Source of the DNA: Salinisphaera hydrothermalis
GTDB taxonomy: Bacteria > Pseudomonadota > Gammaproteobacteria > Nevskiales > Salinisphaeraceae
DNA length: 64,000 nt
Assembly (NCBI RefSeq): GCF_040361195.1
Contig: NZ_APNE01000012.1
Reading direction: 5' to 3' (one strand)
The notes below the pieces were generated by a model, which did no database searches, had not been told where the DNA came from, and saw only the letters and a list, made by a program, of their open reading frames with translations. Positions 16,373 through 24,794 of this stretch are shown piece by piece. The position numbers were made by a program, and so were the translations under genes. The stretch's first letter is position 1, and each line of letters opens with the position of its first letter.

Positions 16373-16876
16373 TCAGATAAGCCGCGTCTGCGAGGCGGGT
16401 ACCGGCAAGCCTTCGTGCTGCAGCAGCCAGCGCTTGCGTTCGATGCCGCCCCCATAGCCTGTGAGCGAACCATCGGCGCCAATCACGCGGTGACACGGCA
16501 CGATGATCGGAATCGGGTTGCGCCCGTTGGCCAGACCAACGGCGCGGGCTGCTCTGGGCGAGCCGATGCGACGGGCGAGTTCGCCGTAATTTTCGGTGTG
16601 ACCGAACGGGATGTCGGCCAGTGCGGCCCACACTCGCTGCTGGAACGCGGTGCCGTTCGGCGCCAACGCCAGATCGAAAGTCTGGCGCTGGCCGGCAAAG
16701 TATTCGTCGAGCTGTTGCCGAGCCGCCTCGAATGCCGAATCGTCGCGATGCCAGCCGGCATTTCCGGTGGCGGCGTGGCGTTGTTCGGTCATGGTGACAG
16801 AGAACAGCACGGTGCCGTCGCCGACGAGTCGGAGCGGGCCGAGCGGGCTGGTCATGTAAGCAACATAAGTGGGCAT
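16373..16876 (-). CDS. ogt: Methylated-DNA--protein-cysteine methyltransferase
   Basis: ATG 16876 is supported by AGGAGG 8 nt upstream, which overlaps the end of the preceding gene, and by conserved sequence starting there. The 167-residue product has the active site PIPIIVPCHRVIGADG, with the acceptor Cys in PCHR, preceded by FQQRVWAALADIPFG and the DNA-binding YGELARRIGSPRAARAVG helix-turn-helix. It removes methyl from O6-methylguanine and is consumed in the reaction. It starts 4 bp after the stop of the Ada/AlkA fusion gene, so the two are almost certainly co-translated. Together they supply the activities that E. coli splits between Ada and AlkA. Confidence 0.93.
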   Translation of the reverse strand: MPTYVAYMTSPLGPLRLVGDGTVLFSVTMTEQRHAATGNAGWHRDDSAFEAARQQLDEYFAGQRQTFDLALAPNGTAFQQRVWAALADIPFGHTENYGELARRIGSPRAARAVGLANGRNPIPIIVPCHRVIGADGSLTGYGGGIERKRWLLQHEGLPVPASQTRLI

Positions 16877-16880
16877 GTCA

Positions 16881-18326
16881 TCAACCTCCTGCCGTCGCGG
16901 CAGTCCACAATTGCATGACGGCATAGGCCCGCCAGGGCCGCCAGGCTTGTGCTCTGTTCTCGACCTCGCGGGCGCGTTCAACGCCGAGCGCGCGCCGCAA
17001 TACCAGATCGTTGGCGGGTAGTGCGTCCGGGTCACCCAGCGCACGCATGGCGATCGTTTCGAGGCTCCAGGGCCCGATGCCGGGGAGTGCTGCCAGATCG
17101 TGACGTGTGCTCGCTGGATCGCTATCCGCATTCAGGCCGAGCGTGCCGGAGACGACGGCCTGGGCCAGAGCCTGAAGGGTTGCCGCGCGTCGCCGCGTGA
17201 CACCGCAATCATGCAGCGCCTGTGGGTCGGCCGCCGCAATGCGCTCCGCCGTCGCCGGCAGATGGGTCAGGCCATCAAACGGCGTGTCGACCGGCGCGCC
17301 AAACGTTTCGGTGAAGCGACCGTAGAGCGTGGATGCGGCCGCTACGCTGATCTGTTGGCCGAGGATGATGCGCAGCGCGACGTCGAAACCGTCGATGGCG
17401 CCCGGTATGCGCAGTCCGCCTGGGCCGGTCGCGATGGCCGCGAGCTGGGCGTCCTGCGCGAGATGGCTCTCGATTTGCCGCGGGCTGGCGTCCAGATCGA
17501 ATAGACGACGTAGCCGAACGCGCAGTTCGGGCCACGCCGGGAGCAGGGCCGGGGCGACATCGACCCGGAGCTCCGCGCGCGCGTGATCCGGACGGGCGGC
17601 GATCCAGCCGGTACGCGCGCCCACGCGGATCGTTCGCCGATAGCTGCCATCGACGAATTGCTCGCTTCGCGGCGTCGCTCGCGCGGCCAGAAACCCGGCC
17701 AACGCCGTCCATGCGAGCGGCGGTCTGTAACCGAGCCGCAGCACGGCGGCGTCAGGCGCGGCATCGGGCCGGGCGCGGCGCAGCCGGCCCGGGTTCAGGC
17801 GATAGCGTGCGCGAAACAGCGTGTTGAAACGGCGCACGCTCGAAAACCCGCTGGCAAAGGCGATATCGGCGATTCGCATTGAGGTGTCGGTGAGCAGCTG
17901 CTTGGCCAGCAGCAGCCGGCGGGTCTGCGCGAGTTCGATCGGGGTGACGCCGTAACGCTGTTTCACAATACGTCGCAGCTGACGCCCCGTGAGGTCGAAT
18001 TCCGCCGCCAGTTCGTCGACCGTAGTGTCCGATAACGCGCCGGCTTCGATTCGCATCACGGCGAGATCGGCGATCTGGCGCCCGGTATCCATCGGCGCGC
18101 TGCCGGGCGCGAGTTCAGGCCGGCACCGCAGGCACGGACGGAATCCGGCCGCCTCTGCCTCGGCCGCGCGGGCGAAGAAGCGACAACGATCGCGGCCGGG
18201 CATTCGCACGGCACAGATCGGCCGACAATAGATGCCGGTGGTCGACACGCCCACGAAGAATACGCCGTCGAACCGGTTGTCCCGGGCGGCGAGGGCGGCA
18301 TAGCAGCTGTCGGCGTTGAGGTGCAT
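16881..18326 (-). CDS. Ada-type regulatory domain fused to AlkA 3-methyladenine DNA glycosylase
   Basis: The 481-residue product begins with an Ada zinc domain (about 1-75): Cys in GIYCRPICAV and CLRCRPE are the four expected zinc ligands, the first being the methylphosphotriester acceptor. An AraC-type double helix-turn-helix follows (about 85-185; RRIVKQRYGVTPIELAQTRR, FASGFSSVRRFNTLFRARY). The rest is an AlkA N-terminal domain and an HhH-GPD glycosylase (about 290-481) with LPGIGPWSLETIAMRALGDPDALPANDL; the catalytic Asp is in that last segment. Such proteins sense methylated DNA, activate transcription and excise alkylated bases. It lacks the O6-methylguanine domain of Ada, which is encoded by the next gene. 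It probably induces its own two-gene operon. Confidence 0.92.
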   Translation of the reverse strand: MHLNADSCYAALAARDNRFDGVFFVGVSTTGIYCRPICAVRMPGRDRCRFFARAAEAEAAGFRPCLRCRPELAPGSAPMDTGRQIADLAVMRIEAGALSDTTVDELAAEFDLTGRQLRRIVKQRYGVTPIELAQTRRLLLAKQLLTDTSMRIADIAFASGFSSVRRFNTLFRARYRLNPGRLRRARPDAAPDAAVLRLGYRPPLAWTALAGFLAARATPRSEQFVDGSYRRTIRVGARTGWIAARPDHARAELRVDVAPALLPAWPELRVRLRRLFDLDASPRQIESHLAQDAQLAAIATGPGGLRIPGAIDGFDVALRIILGQQISVAAASTLYGRFTETFGAPVDTPFDGLTHLPATAERIAAADPQALHDCGVTRRRAATLQALAQAVVSGTLGLNADSDPASTRHDLAALPGIGPWSLETIAMRALGDPDALPANDLVLRRALGVERAREVENRAQAWRPWRAYAVMQLWTAATAGG

Positions 18327-18570
18327 GAACGCAGTCTAGGTTGATCTGCGCATTAAATCTCGCCGTTTTCGGACATCGAAGCCGTGGCGTTCGTTTCGAT
18401 TAAACCGACGTCCAAATTACTACGCGTCGTCCGCCGTATCGAGCCGCTTCGTGGCCCCGGACCGGGGGAGCACGCGGTCTGACAGGCGCGTTATTGACTC
18501 GTCACGGATTGGTTTGGTGCTGGGTGAAAAGGTCCGCGGTACCGCTGTGATCCGCAGCCGCTGTGGCGGT

Positions 18571-19101
18571 CTATGCCGAACGCGCGTCGAGCTGGCGCTT
18601 CATGATGGTGACTCGCTCCCCGAGATAGCCCGCTTGTTCGACCGGCTCCCAGCCCAGTCTGGCGTAGAGCCGTTGCTGATCGGGCGTGTAGAGATAGAAG
18701 TGCGCCAGCCCGGCGCTGCGCGCTTCGTTTTCAATGCGCTGAACCAGTGCGGAGGCAACGCCGCGGCCACGCGCTGTCGGTTCGACATAAACCGATGCCA
18801 GCCAGGGGGTCAGATCGGTCCGCGTTTTCATGTCGTGTGCGACCAGACTGGCGGTGCCCACGGGCCGACCGTCCAGCCAGGCGACGAAAGTCGACGGCAC
18901 GCCTGCTGGCCCGGCGTTGTCGCAGGTTTCGATACGCCAGGCGGCGCGCGTTATTTCGGGATTGAGATGGCCCCAGGCGGCCCGGGTCCAGTCGGCCACG
19001 GTGTCCACCATGTCGGCGTCCGGCGTGAGACGTTCGATTCGAAGATTAGCGGTGGGGGCCATGCGATGGAATAGAGCGGGTGGCCCGCTATTGTCGCCCA
19101 T
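18571..19101 (-). CDS. GNAT-family N-acetyltransferase
   Basis: The 176-residue product has the acetyl-CoA-binding signature VYVEPTARGRGVASALVQRI (Q/RxxGxG/A loop) after the beta-strand TASLVAH, then HFYLYTPDQQRLYARLGWEP typical of the fold's C-terminal half. The first ATG (19101) directly abuts the TGA of the upstream GGDEF gene and has no Shine-Dalgarno; ATG 19062 (MAPTANLRIE) is an alternative start that matches the domain better. Immediate abutment suggests translational coupling to the GGDEF gene. The acceptor substrate cannot be told from sequence. The 244 bp downstream hold no recognised feature. Confidence 0.85.
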   Translation of the reverse strand: MGDNSGPPALFHRMAPTANLRIERLTPDADMVDTVADWTRAAWGHLNPEITRAAWRIETCDNAGPAGVPSTFVAWLDGRPVGTASLVAHDMKTRTDLTPWLASVYVEPTARGRGVASALVQRIENEARSAGLAHFYLYTPDQQRLYARLGWEPVEQAGYLGERVTIMKRQLDARSA

Positions 19102-20631
19102 TCAGAATCGTTGCGGGTCCCCGGTCCGTCTGCGCGTGCGCTTTTGCTCGTACATCGCCCGGTCGGCACGGGCCAGTAGATCGCCGACGGGCTCATCATG
19201 ATCGTCTTGCACGGCGATGCCGATACTGGGCCCGGCGTAGTCGATGTCGATGCCGTCGAGTCGGTAGCGCCCGGCCAGGCAGGCGGCTAAGCGCGTGCGC
19301 ATCGATTCGGCCTGCCGCTCGGCATCGAGATGCGCCAGCATGACGAACTCGTCGCCGCCGTAGCGCGCACAGGTTTCGTCGGTGCGCGTGGCGGTGCCGA
19401 GTCGTCGAGCGAATTCGATGAGAAAACGGTCACCGAGTTCGTGTCCATGACGATCGTTGAGCGCCTTGAAGCCGTCGAGATCGATGAAGATCACGCAGGC
19501 GAGCCCGCCGCGTCGACGAACTTTGGCCGCAAGACGGCGCGCGTCGCGTTCGAAGCCTCGGCGATTGGACAAGCCGGTCAACGGATCACAAAGACTTTGG
19601 CGTTCAAGTTCTTCGTAGGCGCTGCGGAGATTGGACTCAAGGCGCTCGCGCGTGGTCAGCAGGGATAGATGCAAGGCCAGGCTTTGAATGGCCTGCTGCA
19701 TGGCGTGCTGGTTGGGCAGGGCCTCCTCGAGCCGGATTAACAGCGCGCCATGAAATTCACCCTCATGCAGTGCGCAGGCCAGGCCGATGTTCGTCCATCG
19801 GTCGTCGATGAAGGTTTCGGCCGCCCATTCCGCCCACCCGTTCTGTCCGCGTCGCCACCAGCCAGCGCCTTCGGTCATCGCGTTCGATCGGCAACATCGA
19901 CGTGCCCAGTCATACAGCGCCCGGCCCGGGCCGGAGACGCTTTTCGCCGGTGTGATGACATCCACCCGCGCTTCGGGCGCGAGTTGACGCAATCGCTGCG
20001 CGCAGTCCACCAGCGCGGGTTCGAGCGCTCGCGCCCCGGAACAGATCTGTCCGATCTCGGATAAGGCGGCGAACAGCGCCGCGCTGCGTTCCGCGGCCTG
20101 GGCTCGGCCGCGCTCGGCTTCGGCACCGCGCTCTCGCTCGATCTGGGTCGCCATCAGCTGTGCGAACATGTCCATCAGATCGAGCACCTCGCTGGATACG
20201 TGGCGCGAACGGGCGCTGATGCCACAGAGCGTACCCAATACCTCGTGGTCGTGGATACGAACCGGCGTGCTGACATAGGTCATGATGCCGAGCTCGCGTG
20301 CGGTCTCGGACTGAGGCCAGCGGCGCGGCACATTGCTCTCGACGCGGACGTCCTCGTCGAGCGCACGCCGACAAAGCGTGTCGCGCCAGGGCAGCCTCAG
20401 GCCTTCGGTCACCTTGCATTCGCCTTCGTTGCGTACGAAGCGTATGCGTTCCTCGTGTTGCTGCCAGTCGATCTCGGTGAGATAGACCGAATCGAGCCCG
20501 CTGATCCGTTGCAACAGATCGAGCAGGGGCCGACACAGTGCCTCGAGCCCGTCGGCGCTGGCGATACGTTGTGCGAAACGTTCGATCGATTCGTCGGCTG
20601 ATTGTCGAATGGCAGTCGCTTGCCCACCCAT
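19102..20631 (-). CDS. GAF-domain diguanylate cyclase
   Basis: The 509-residue cytosolic protein has an N-terminal GAF domain (about 15-170), a coiled or linker region, a second less conserved sensor-like region (about 195-330), and a C-terminal GGDEF domain (about 345-505). The active-site loop is intact (CARYGGDEFVML) and the substrate-binding DLDGFKALNDRHGHELGD is present, so it should make c-di-GMP. The position of the inhibitory I-site reads RTDE, not RxxD, so product feedback may be weak. No transmembrane helix is seen. The acetyltransferase gene follows without a gap. The upstream 230 bp, divergent to the MFS gene, should hold its promoter. Confidence 0.92.
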   Translation of the reverse strand: MGGQATAIRQSADESIERFAQRIASADGLEALCRPLLDLLQRISGLDSVYLTEIDWQQHEERIRFVRNEGECKVTEGLRLPWRDTLCRRALDEDVRVESNVPRRWPQSETARELGIMTYVSTPVRIHDHEVLGTLCGISARSRHVSSEVLDLMDMFAQLMATQIERERGAEAERGRAQAAERSAALFAALSEIGQICSGARALEPALVDCAQRLRQLAPEARVDVITPAKSVSGPGRALYDWARRCCRSNAMTEGAGWWRRGQNGWAEWAAETFIDDRWTNIGLACALHEGEFHGALLIRLEEALPNQHAMQQAIQSLALHLSLLTTRERLESNLRSAYEELERQSLCDPLTGLSNRRGFERDARRLAAKVRRRGGLACVIFIDLDGFKALNDRHGHELGDRFLIEFARRLGTATRTDETCARYGGDEFVMLAHLDAERQAESMRTRLAACLAGRYRLDGIDIDYAGPSIGIAVQDDHDEPVGDLLARADRAMYEQKRTRRRTGDPQRF

Positions 20632-20862
20632 CGCGATGTCGTGCTCTCTACGTGTTTTCCCCTAGTTTAAGGGGTGTTCGTCACGGCGGCGCCAACGCTT
20701 GTGCGCCGCGGCGCCCGGTTGGTGGGGTTTTGCGGCGCGACAGACCGGCATGTGAAGCCGCTCTGAGCCGGGTTTAAGAAGGATTACGGATTATCGCCTT
20801 TGCCGGTCATCGCTAGCCTGAGCCGATTCCGAAACACTCGCTATCCGACTGGAATCGCTGCC

Positions 20863-22407
20863 ATGTCCAGCCCGCGCACCGCTGATTCGATTTTTGGGCC
20901 CCGACACCGGGCGCGTGACCGTGGGCGGGGCCAAAAGATGAGTGTCGTGGGCTGGCGTCGAATTGAAGTAATCATGCTGCTCGCGGCGGTACTCGGCCTG
21001 GACGGAGCCGACAAATGCACGATCGGCGCTATTGCGACCAGCTTGGAAAGCGCTCTGCATATCGGAAACACCGAGATCGGACTGCTTGTGACCGCCTCGA
21101 CCGGGGTCGGTGCACTGGCCACGCTGCCCTTGGGCATTCTGGTCGACCGGATCAATCGTAAACGTTTGCTGACGGGCGCCATCGTGGTGTGGTCGATTGC
21201 CATGGTCGTCAGTGCGTTTGCCCATTCGTTTTCGTGGCTACTGCTGTCGCGGCTCGGCCTCGGCGCGATCGTGGCGACCGCCTTCCCGGCGGTCGCATCG
21301 CTGGCCGGCGATATGTTTCCGTCTTTCGAGCGTGGTCGTATCTGGGGTTATCTGCTGGCCGGCGAATTGCTTGGGACCGCGTTCGGTTTTCTGGTCTCGG
21401 GTTTGCTCGCGGGGGCGGTCGATTGGCGCGCGCCATTCTGGGCGCTTGGGCTGATCGGTTTTACTCTCGCCGGACTCGTTGCTTGGCGCCTACCGGAGCC
21501 GATGCGTGGCGGGCATGCCCTGTTGCCGCCGTATCGACATGATCGACAACAGGCCAACGCCGATGACGACCGTGAAGCGCTCGCCAAGGAAATCGAAGCC
21601 TTCGATATCCCGGCGCGCAAAGATCGGGTGTTGACTGAAAATCCGGCCAACATGCCGTTACGCAAAGCCCTGGCGTATGTGCTCACGATTCGCACTAACG
21701 TGGCGCTGATCGTGGCCTCTGCCCTCGGCTACTTCTACTTTACCGGCATACGGACCTTTGCCGTGGTGTTCATGAGCGGTCGTTTCGGGTTGAGCGAATC
21801 GGTTGCCAGCCTGACGACCGTAGGCCTCGGCCTGGGATCGATTCTTGGCGTTCTGGTGACCGGCCAGCTCGCCGACCGCTTGATTGCGCGCGATAAGATT
21901 ACGGCGCGCATCGTCGTGGGCGGGCTCGCGTTCCTGGTGACCGCGGCTGTGCTGTTGCCCGCATTGATGAGTCAGATGCTGTGGGTTGCAGCCCCCATGC
22001 TCTTTCTCTCGGCCGTCGCACTCGGCGGCAGTAATCCGCCACTGGATGCGGCCCGGCTGGATATCATCCCGTCCCGGCTCTGGGGGCGAGCCGAAAGTAT
22101 TCGAACGACGCTGCGCTACGCGTTCGAGGCAGTGGCGCCCCTGGCTTTCGGATATTTTTCGTCCCTGTTCGGCGGCGGTGGCGGCGCTTACGGGCCGACG
22201 AGCGATACCATCGAACAGGGGGCCCAGGGGCTCGATGATGCCTTCCTGCTGCTCTTGATTCTGCCCGCCCTTGCCGGCGTCATTCTGCTGCTTGCGCATA
22301 GCAGCTACCCGCGGGATACCGCGACCGCACTGGCATCCGAGCGCGCGCTTGCGGATAGCGAGAACGAGGCAAGGAATCGACGCGAATCGCGGACCACCTC
22401 AGGTTGA
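20863..22407 (+). CDS. Major facilitator superfamily transporter
   Basis: The frame opens at 20800, but conserved sequence starts later; ATG 20863 (MSSPRTADS) and ATG 20938 (MSVVGWRRIE) are both possible. The product (514 or 489 residues) has about 12 transmembrane helices. The MFS loop 2-3 signature GILVDRINRKRLL is present. A Gly-rich helix 5 (GYLLAGELLGTAFGFLVSG) and a long hydrophilic central loop (about 50 residues, QQANADDDREALAKEIEAFD) separate the two halves. The conserved Asp in LGLDGADKCTIG of helix 1 may be functional. A Gly-rich loop (FGGGGGAYG) precedes the last helices. The substrate cannot be predicted; it stands alone. Confidence 0.85.
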   Translation: MSSPRTADSIFGPRHRARDRGRGQKMSVVGWRRIEVIMLLAAVLGLDGADKCTIGAIATSLESALHIGNTEIGLLVTASTGVGALATLPLGILVDRINRKRLLTGAIVVWSIAMVVSAFAHSFSWLLLSRLGLGAIVATAFPAVASLAGDMFPSFERGRIWGYLLAGELLGTAFGFLVSGLLAGAVDWRAPFWALGLIGFTLAGLVAWRLPEPMRGGHALLPPYRHDRQQANADDDREALAKEIEAFDIPARKDRVLTENPANMPLRKALAYVLTIRTNVALIVASALGYFYFTGIRTFAVVFMSGRFGLSESVASLTTVGLGLGSILGVLVTGQLADRLIARDKITARIVVGGLAFLVTAAVLLPALMSQMLWVAAPMLFLSAVALGGSNPPLDAARLDIIPSRLWGRAESIRTTLRYAFEAVAPLAFGYFSSLFGGGGGAYGPTSDTIEQGAQGLDDAFLLLLILPALAGVILLLAHSSYPRDTATALASERALADSENEARNRRESRTTSG

Positions 22408-22660
22408 GGCCATTGAGATAGGCCGTCGCAGCTCAGTGGGTGGCACGTCAATGAGCGGTCATATTGTTTTCGCGTCCAGGGGCCGGCATTCAGGCTTACG
22501 TAAAGTCCCGGATGGCATACACGCGGCCATTCGCCAAAAATTTGCGGCTTCAAAAAACGCCTACGGCGATCCGCGTAAAAAACCGGGCGACGAGCGACGT
22601 CTTCGCATACCACCGCGTTTACGCCTGCGCCCGGGAAGCCTGTCTTGTTTTTTTCTTCCC

Positions 22661-22897
22661 ATGCCAGATCGAGACTTCAGTGACCCGTTCCACTATCAAT
22701 GGTCTTTTGGAGACGACGGGCTGAGCCTGCATCATGCCAGTGGGGTCGTGATCCGGCTCCGGTCCCGCCATGACGGCCGAGCCGAGTTGCCGATCGCGAG
22801 CATCGACCTGCCGTCCGACTTTGAACTGGGTCCGGACCGTTTATTGCAGTACATCAACTCCGCGCATCGCTTTTGGCGCACGCGTCGGGGCGACTGA
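22661..22897 (+). CDS. Small hypothetical protein, 78 residues
   Basis: The frame ATG 22661 to TGA 22897 encodes MPDRDFSDPFHYQWSFGDDG and onward, a mixed aromatic/acidic sequence with alternating hydrophobic positions (GVVIRLRSRHDGRAELPIAS) that looks like real protein with beta-strands followed by a helix (LLQYINSAHRFWRTRR). No Shine-Dalgarno is evident; a run of T and C precedes the ATG. No family recognised. It ends exactly at the left arm of a palindromic repeat (22898). Confidence 0.4.
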   Translation: MPDRDFSDPFHYQWSFGDDGLSLHHASGVVIRLRSRHDGRAELPIASIDLPSDFELGPDRLLQYINSAHRFWRTRRGD

Positions 22898-22977
22898 GAG
22901 CCTATTCCGACAAGAAGCGTGGACGGCGGTGCACGCTCAGGCCAGCGCAGCCCCTGTCGCGCTATTGGAATAGGCTC
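22898..22977. repeat. 80-bp palindromic element with 11-bp perfect arms
   Basis: GAGCCTATTCC (22898-22908) is the exact reverse complement of GGAATAGGCTC (22967-22977). The 58 bp between them are GC-rich with further short self-complementarity. The left arm starts directly after the stop codon of the small ORF. The architecture suits a REP-like or MITE-like unit. Confidence 0.5.
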
Positions 22978-23007
22978 GACGGCCACGTGTGGCGGGTCGG
23001 TCCTGAC

Positions 23008-23281
23008 CTAGGGCGCGTCGTCATGAGATACACCGCCGCATCCGCGCCTGTGAGGTGGCAAGACAAGGCATCGTGAGCGTCGCGTGGCCCGGCCACGTGA
23101 GCGAACGATAACGCCGGATTGCCGCCTCACGGGCACGGGCCCTGCGGGTGAGGCCCGCCCACCGCGCCAGGCGGCGTTGCATGCCTTGACCGTGGGGCCC
23201 GCCACGCTCGGCGGCATGCGCCTTACCTGACACGATGGGCGGGCCTCATGCGGTGGTGTCTCTCATGACGACACGCCCTAG
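23008..23281. mobile_element. 274-bp MITE-like element with 34-bp terminal inverted repeats
   Basis: Bases 23008-23041 and 23248-23281 are inverted copies of one another with three mismatches in 34. Each end is CTAG followed by GGGCG and GTCGTCATGAG. The interior (206 bp) has no ORF of note and shows smaller hairpins. Size, terminal repeats, lack of coding capacity and CTAG/TA-type ends fit a miniature inverted-repeat transposable element mobilised by an IS5-like transposase; the family is inferred from the end type. The right end supplies the TAG stop of the DedA-rhodanese gene. Confidence 0.65.
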
Positions 23282-24249
23282 TTGCGATTCGAAGCGCTCG
23301 GCCGGGTGTCGGCATCGCCCGTCGGCATGCTTGTGCCGACGGTCGCCTGCCACGCATCGTACCCCCCGACCAGCGCATAGGTATGCCGGTATCCGGCGGC
23401 CTGCAGCTTGAGCGCCACTAGCGCGGCCGAGACTTCGTTCGGACAGGCACAGAACACCACGATCGGAGTTTCAGCGTCGGTATCGGGCATGGCCCGATCG
23501 ATCGCCGCGTCGAGCGGGATCGCGATGGCGTCGGGGATGGTTTCGTCGACGACGCTGGGTTCGCGAACATCCACGATCCGCAGATCGGGCGTTTCTGCCT
23601 GCATCGCCAGTAGTTCGTCGATTTCGACCCGTGGCACGAGCCGGCTTTGCTTGAGGAACCGATGACGCCGCCAGGCCTTCCAGAAGACGAACAGGAACAG
23701 CGCGCCGGCGACGATGAAAATGCCTTGCACCAGGTACGTTTCGAGCCAATGCAGCGTTGCCAGGATCGTACGCTGGAAAATCATGCCCAGCACGAGCCCT
23801 GAACTCACCCATAGCGCCGAGCCGATACCGTCGAACAGCAGAAAGGTGAGATAACGCGTCCGGGTGGCGCCGGCCATCAGTGTGGACAGGGCGCCGAGGC
23901 CGGGCACGATCTTGGCCACGATCAGTAGCTTTGGACCGACACTCAGGTAGAGATTGCGGTTCTTGCGAATACAGGTATCCGGCTCGAGCGACACGCGGCA
24001 GACCTGCGCCATTGACCAATGCCCGTAGCGGCGACCGACGCCGTACCAGATGCTATCGGCCAGCTCGCAGGCGACCATCGCGATCAACCAGACCACGGCC
24101 ACGTAGCCCGCATCGCCGACTGTCAACGAGGCGAGCGAGCCCGCAATAAGCAGGGCCGGATAGGACGGCACCGGGAAGCCCATCTGTTCCGCAAATACAT
24201 TGAGAAACAGCAAGGCGAGCGCGCCCTGAGCCGGGTCGCCGTGATTCAT
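23278..24249 (-). CDS. DedA-family membrane protein fused to a rhodanese domain
   Basis: The 323-residue product has a DedA/SNARE-associated domain (about 1-200): EQMGFPVPSYPALLIAGSLA near the N-terminus, a central LLIVAKIVPGLGALSTLMAG motif and several membrane helices. A cytoplasmic rhodanese domain (about 215-305) follows, with VDVREPSVVDETIPDAI and the active-site loop FCACPNEVSAALVALKL; the Cys after FCA is the presumed sulfur carrier. DedA proteins are linked to lipid flipping and membrane potential maintenance. This fusion is known in some proteobacteria, but its role is not established. The TAG stop lies in the CTAG end of the MITE-like element at 23008-23281, so that element's insertion may have set the C-terminus (the last about 15 residues are polar and Ser/Arg-rich). 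Confidence 0.88.
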   Translation of the reverse strand: MNHGDPAQGALALLFLNVFAEQMGFPVPSYPALLIAGSLASLTVGDAGYVAVVWLIAMVACELADSIWYGVGRRYGHWSMAQVCRVSLEPDTCIRKNRNLYLSVGPKLLIVAKIVPGLGALSTLMAGATRTRYLTFLLFDGIGSALWVSSGLVLGMIFQRTILATLHWLETYLVQGIFIVAGALFLFVFWKAWRRHRFLKQSRLVPRVEIDELLAMQAETPDLRIVDVREPSVVDETIPDAIAIPLDAAIDRAMPDTDAETPIVVFCACPNEVSAALVALKLQAAGYRHTYALVGGYDAWQATVGTSMPTGDADTRPSASNRN

Positions 24250-24572
24250 AACCGAGATCCAGTCAGTATGGCGGTCACGAGGAACGCATCGGGCAGGGAG
24301 TTATAGCGCAGAAATGCGTGCACACCGGCCGGATTCAAGCCATGGCGGCGTGCACGAACTTAGAGCCGAGTCCCAGGCACGCATATCGTATCGCCGCGAG
24401 AGATGAAACGCCGTCGGGCGAGCAAGGCGGGAACCCGTCGAAACGGGGAGGCGTGCCAGCACTTATGAGCGCATGCCCGGACTGGCGGTGGACTGCTTGA
24501 ACGCTATGCAGCCCTGTGATCGAGCGGGGTACTGAAGACCGATGCCGCCGACGCGGTATAAACGGCAGACAA
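24250..24572. other. Intergenic stretch, nothing recognised
   Basis: These 323 bp between the DedA-rhodanese start and the tRNA-Leu terminator carry no convincing frame. Short ORFs (for example 24318-24500) lack ribosome-binding sites and natural composition. The promoter for the minus-strand DedA gene should lie here. Confidence 0.5.
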
Positions 24573-24606
24573 AAGAAAAGCCGCTGAAAAATCAGCGGCT
24601 TTTCTT
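24573..24606 (-). terminator. Terminator of tRNA-Leu
   Basis: A 15-bp perfect stem (24573-24587 with 24592-24606) closes on a four-base loop. Read on the minus strand it follows the tRNA 3' end by a few bases, and the stem itself ends in an A/T-rich run, giving the poly-U needed. Confidence 0.85.
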
Positions 24607-24610
24607 AATC

Positions 24611-24697
24611 TGGTGCCGAGGAGAGGACTTGAACCTCCACGAGCGTTAGCTCACTAGCACCTGAAGCTAGCGCGTCTACCAATTCCGCCACCTCGGC
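24611..24697 (-). tRNA. tRNA-Leu (anticodon CAG)
   Basis: The minus strand folds into a class II cloverleaf of 87 nt. Acceptor stem GCCGAGG pairs with CCTCGGC, the anticodon stem CTAGC/GCTAG holds the loop TTCAGGT (anticodon CAG), a long variable arm (TGAGCTAACGCTC) is typical of leucine, and the T arm contains GGTTCAAGTCC. The CCA end is encoded. It decodes CUG, the dominant leucine codon of this GC-rich genome. A good promoter and a terminator flank it. Confidence 0.97.
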
Positions 24698-24709
24698 TGC
24701 GGAGCGCGT

Positions 24710-24738
24710 AATTTAGGCGCCACATCCCGGTTTGTCAA
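24710..24738 (-). promoter_or_regulatory. Sigma-70 promoter of tRNA-Leu
   Basis: On the minus strand TTGACA (24733-24738) is a perfect -35, followed after 17 bp by TAAATT (24710-24715) as -10. Transcription would start close to the mature tRNA 5' end at 24697. A GCGCGC-rich stretch just after the -10 resembles a stringent discriminator. Confidence 0.75.
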
Positions 24739-24794
24739 TAACGATTTCTGCGGTTTTGTGTTTGCGGTATCGTGAGCGCTTATGGAGAAATATT

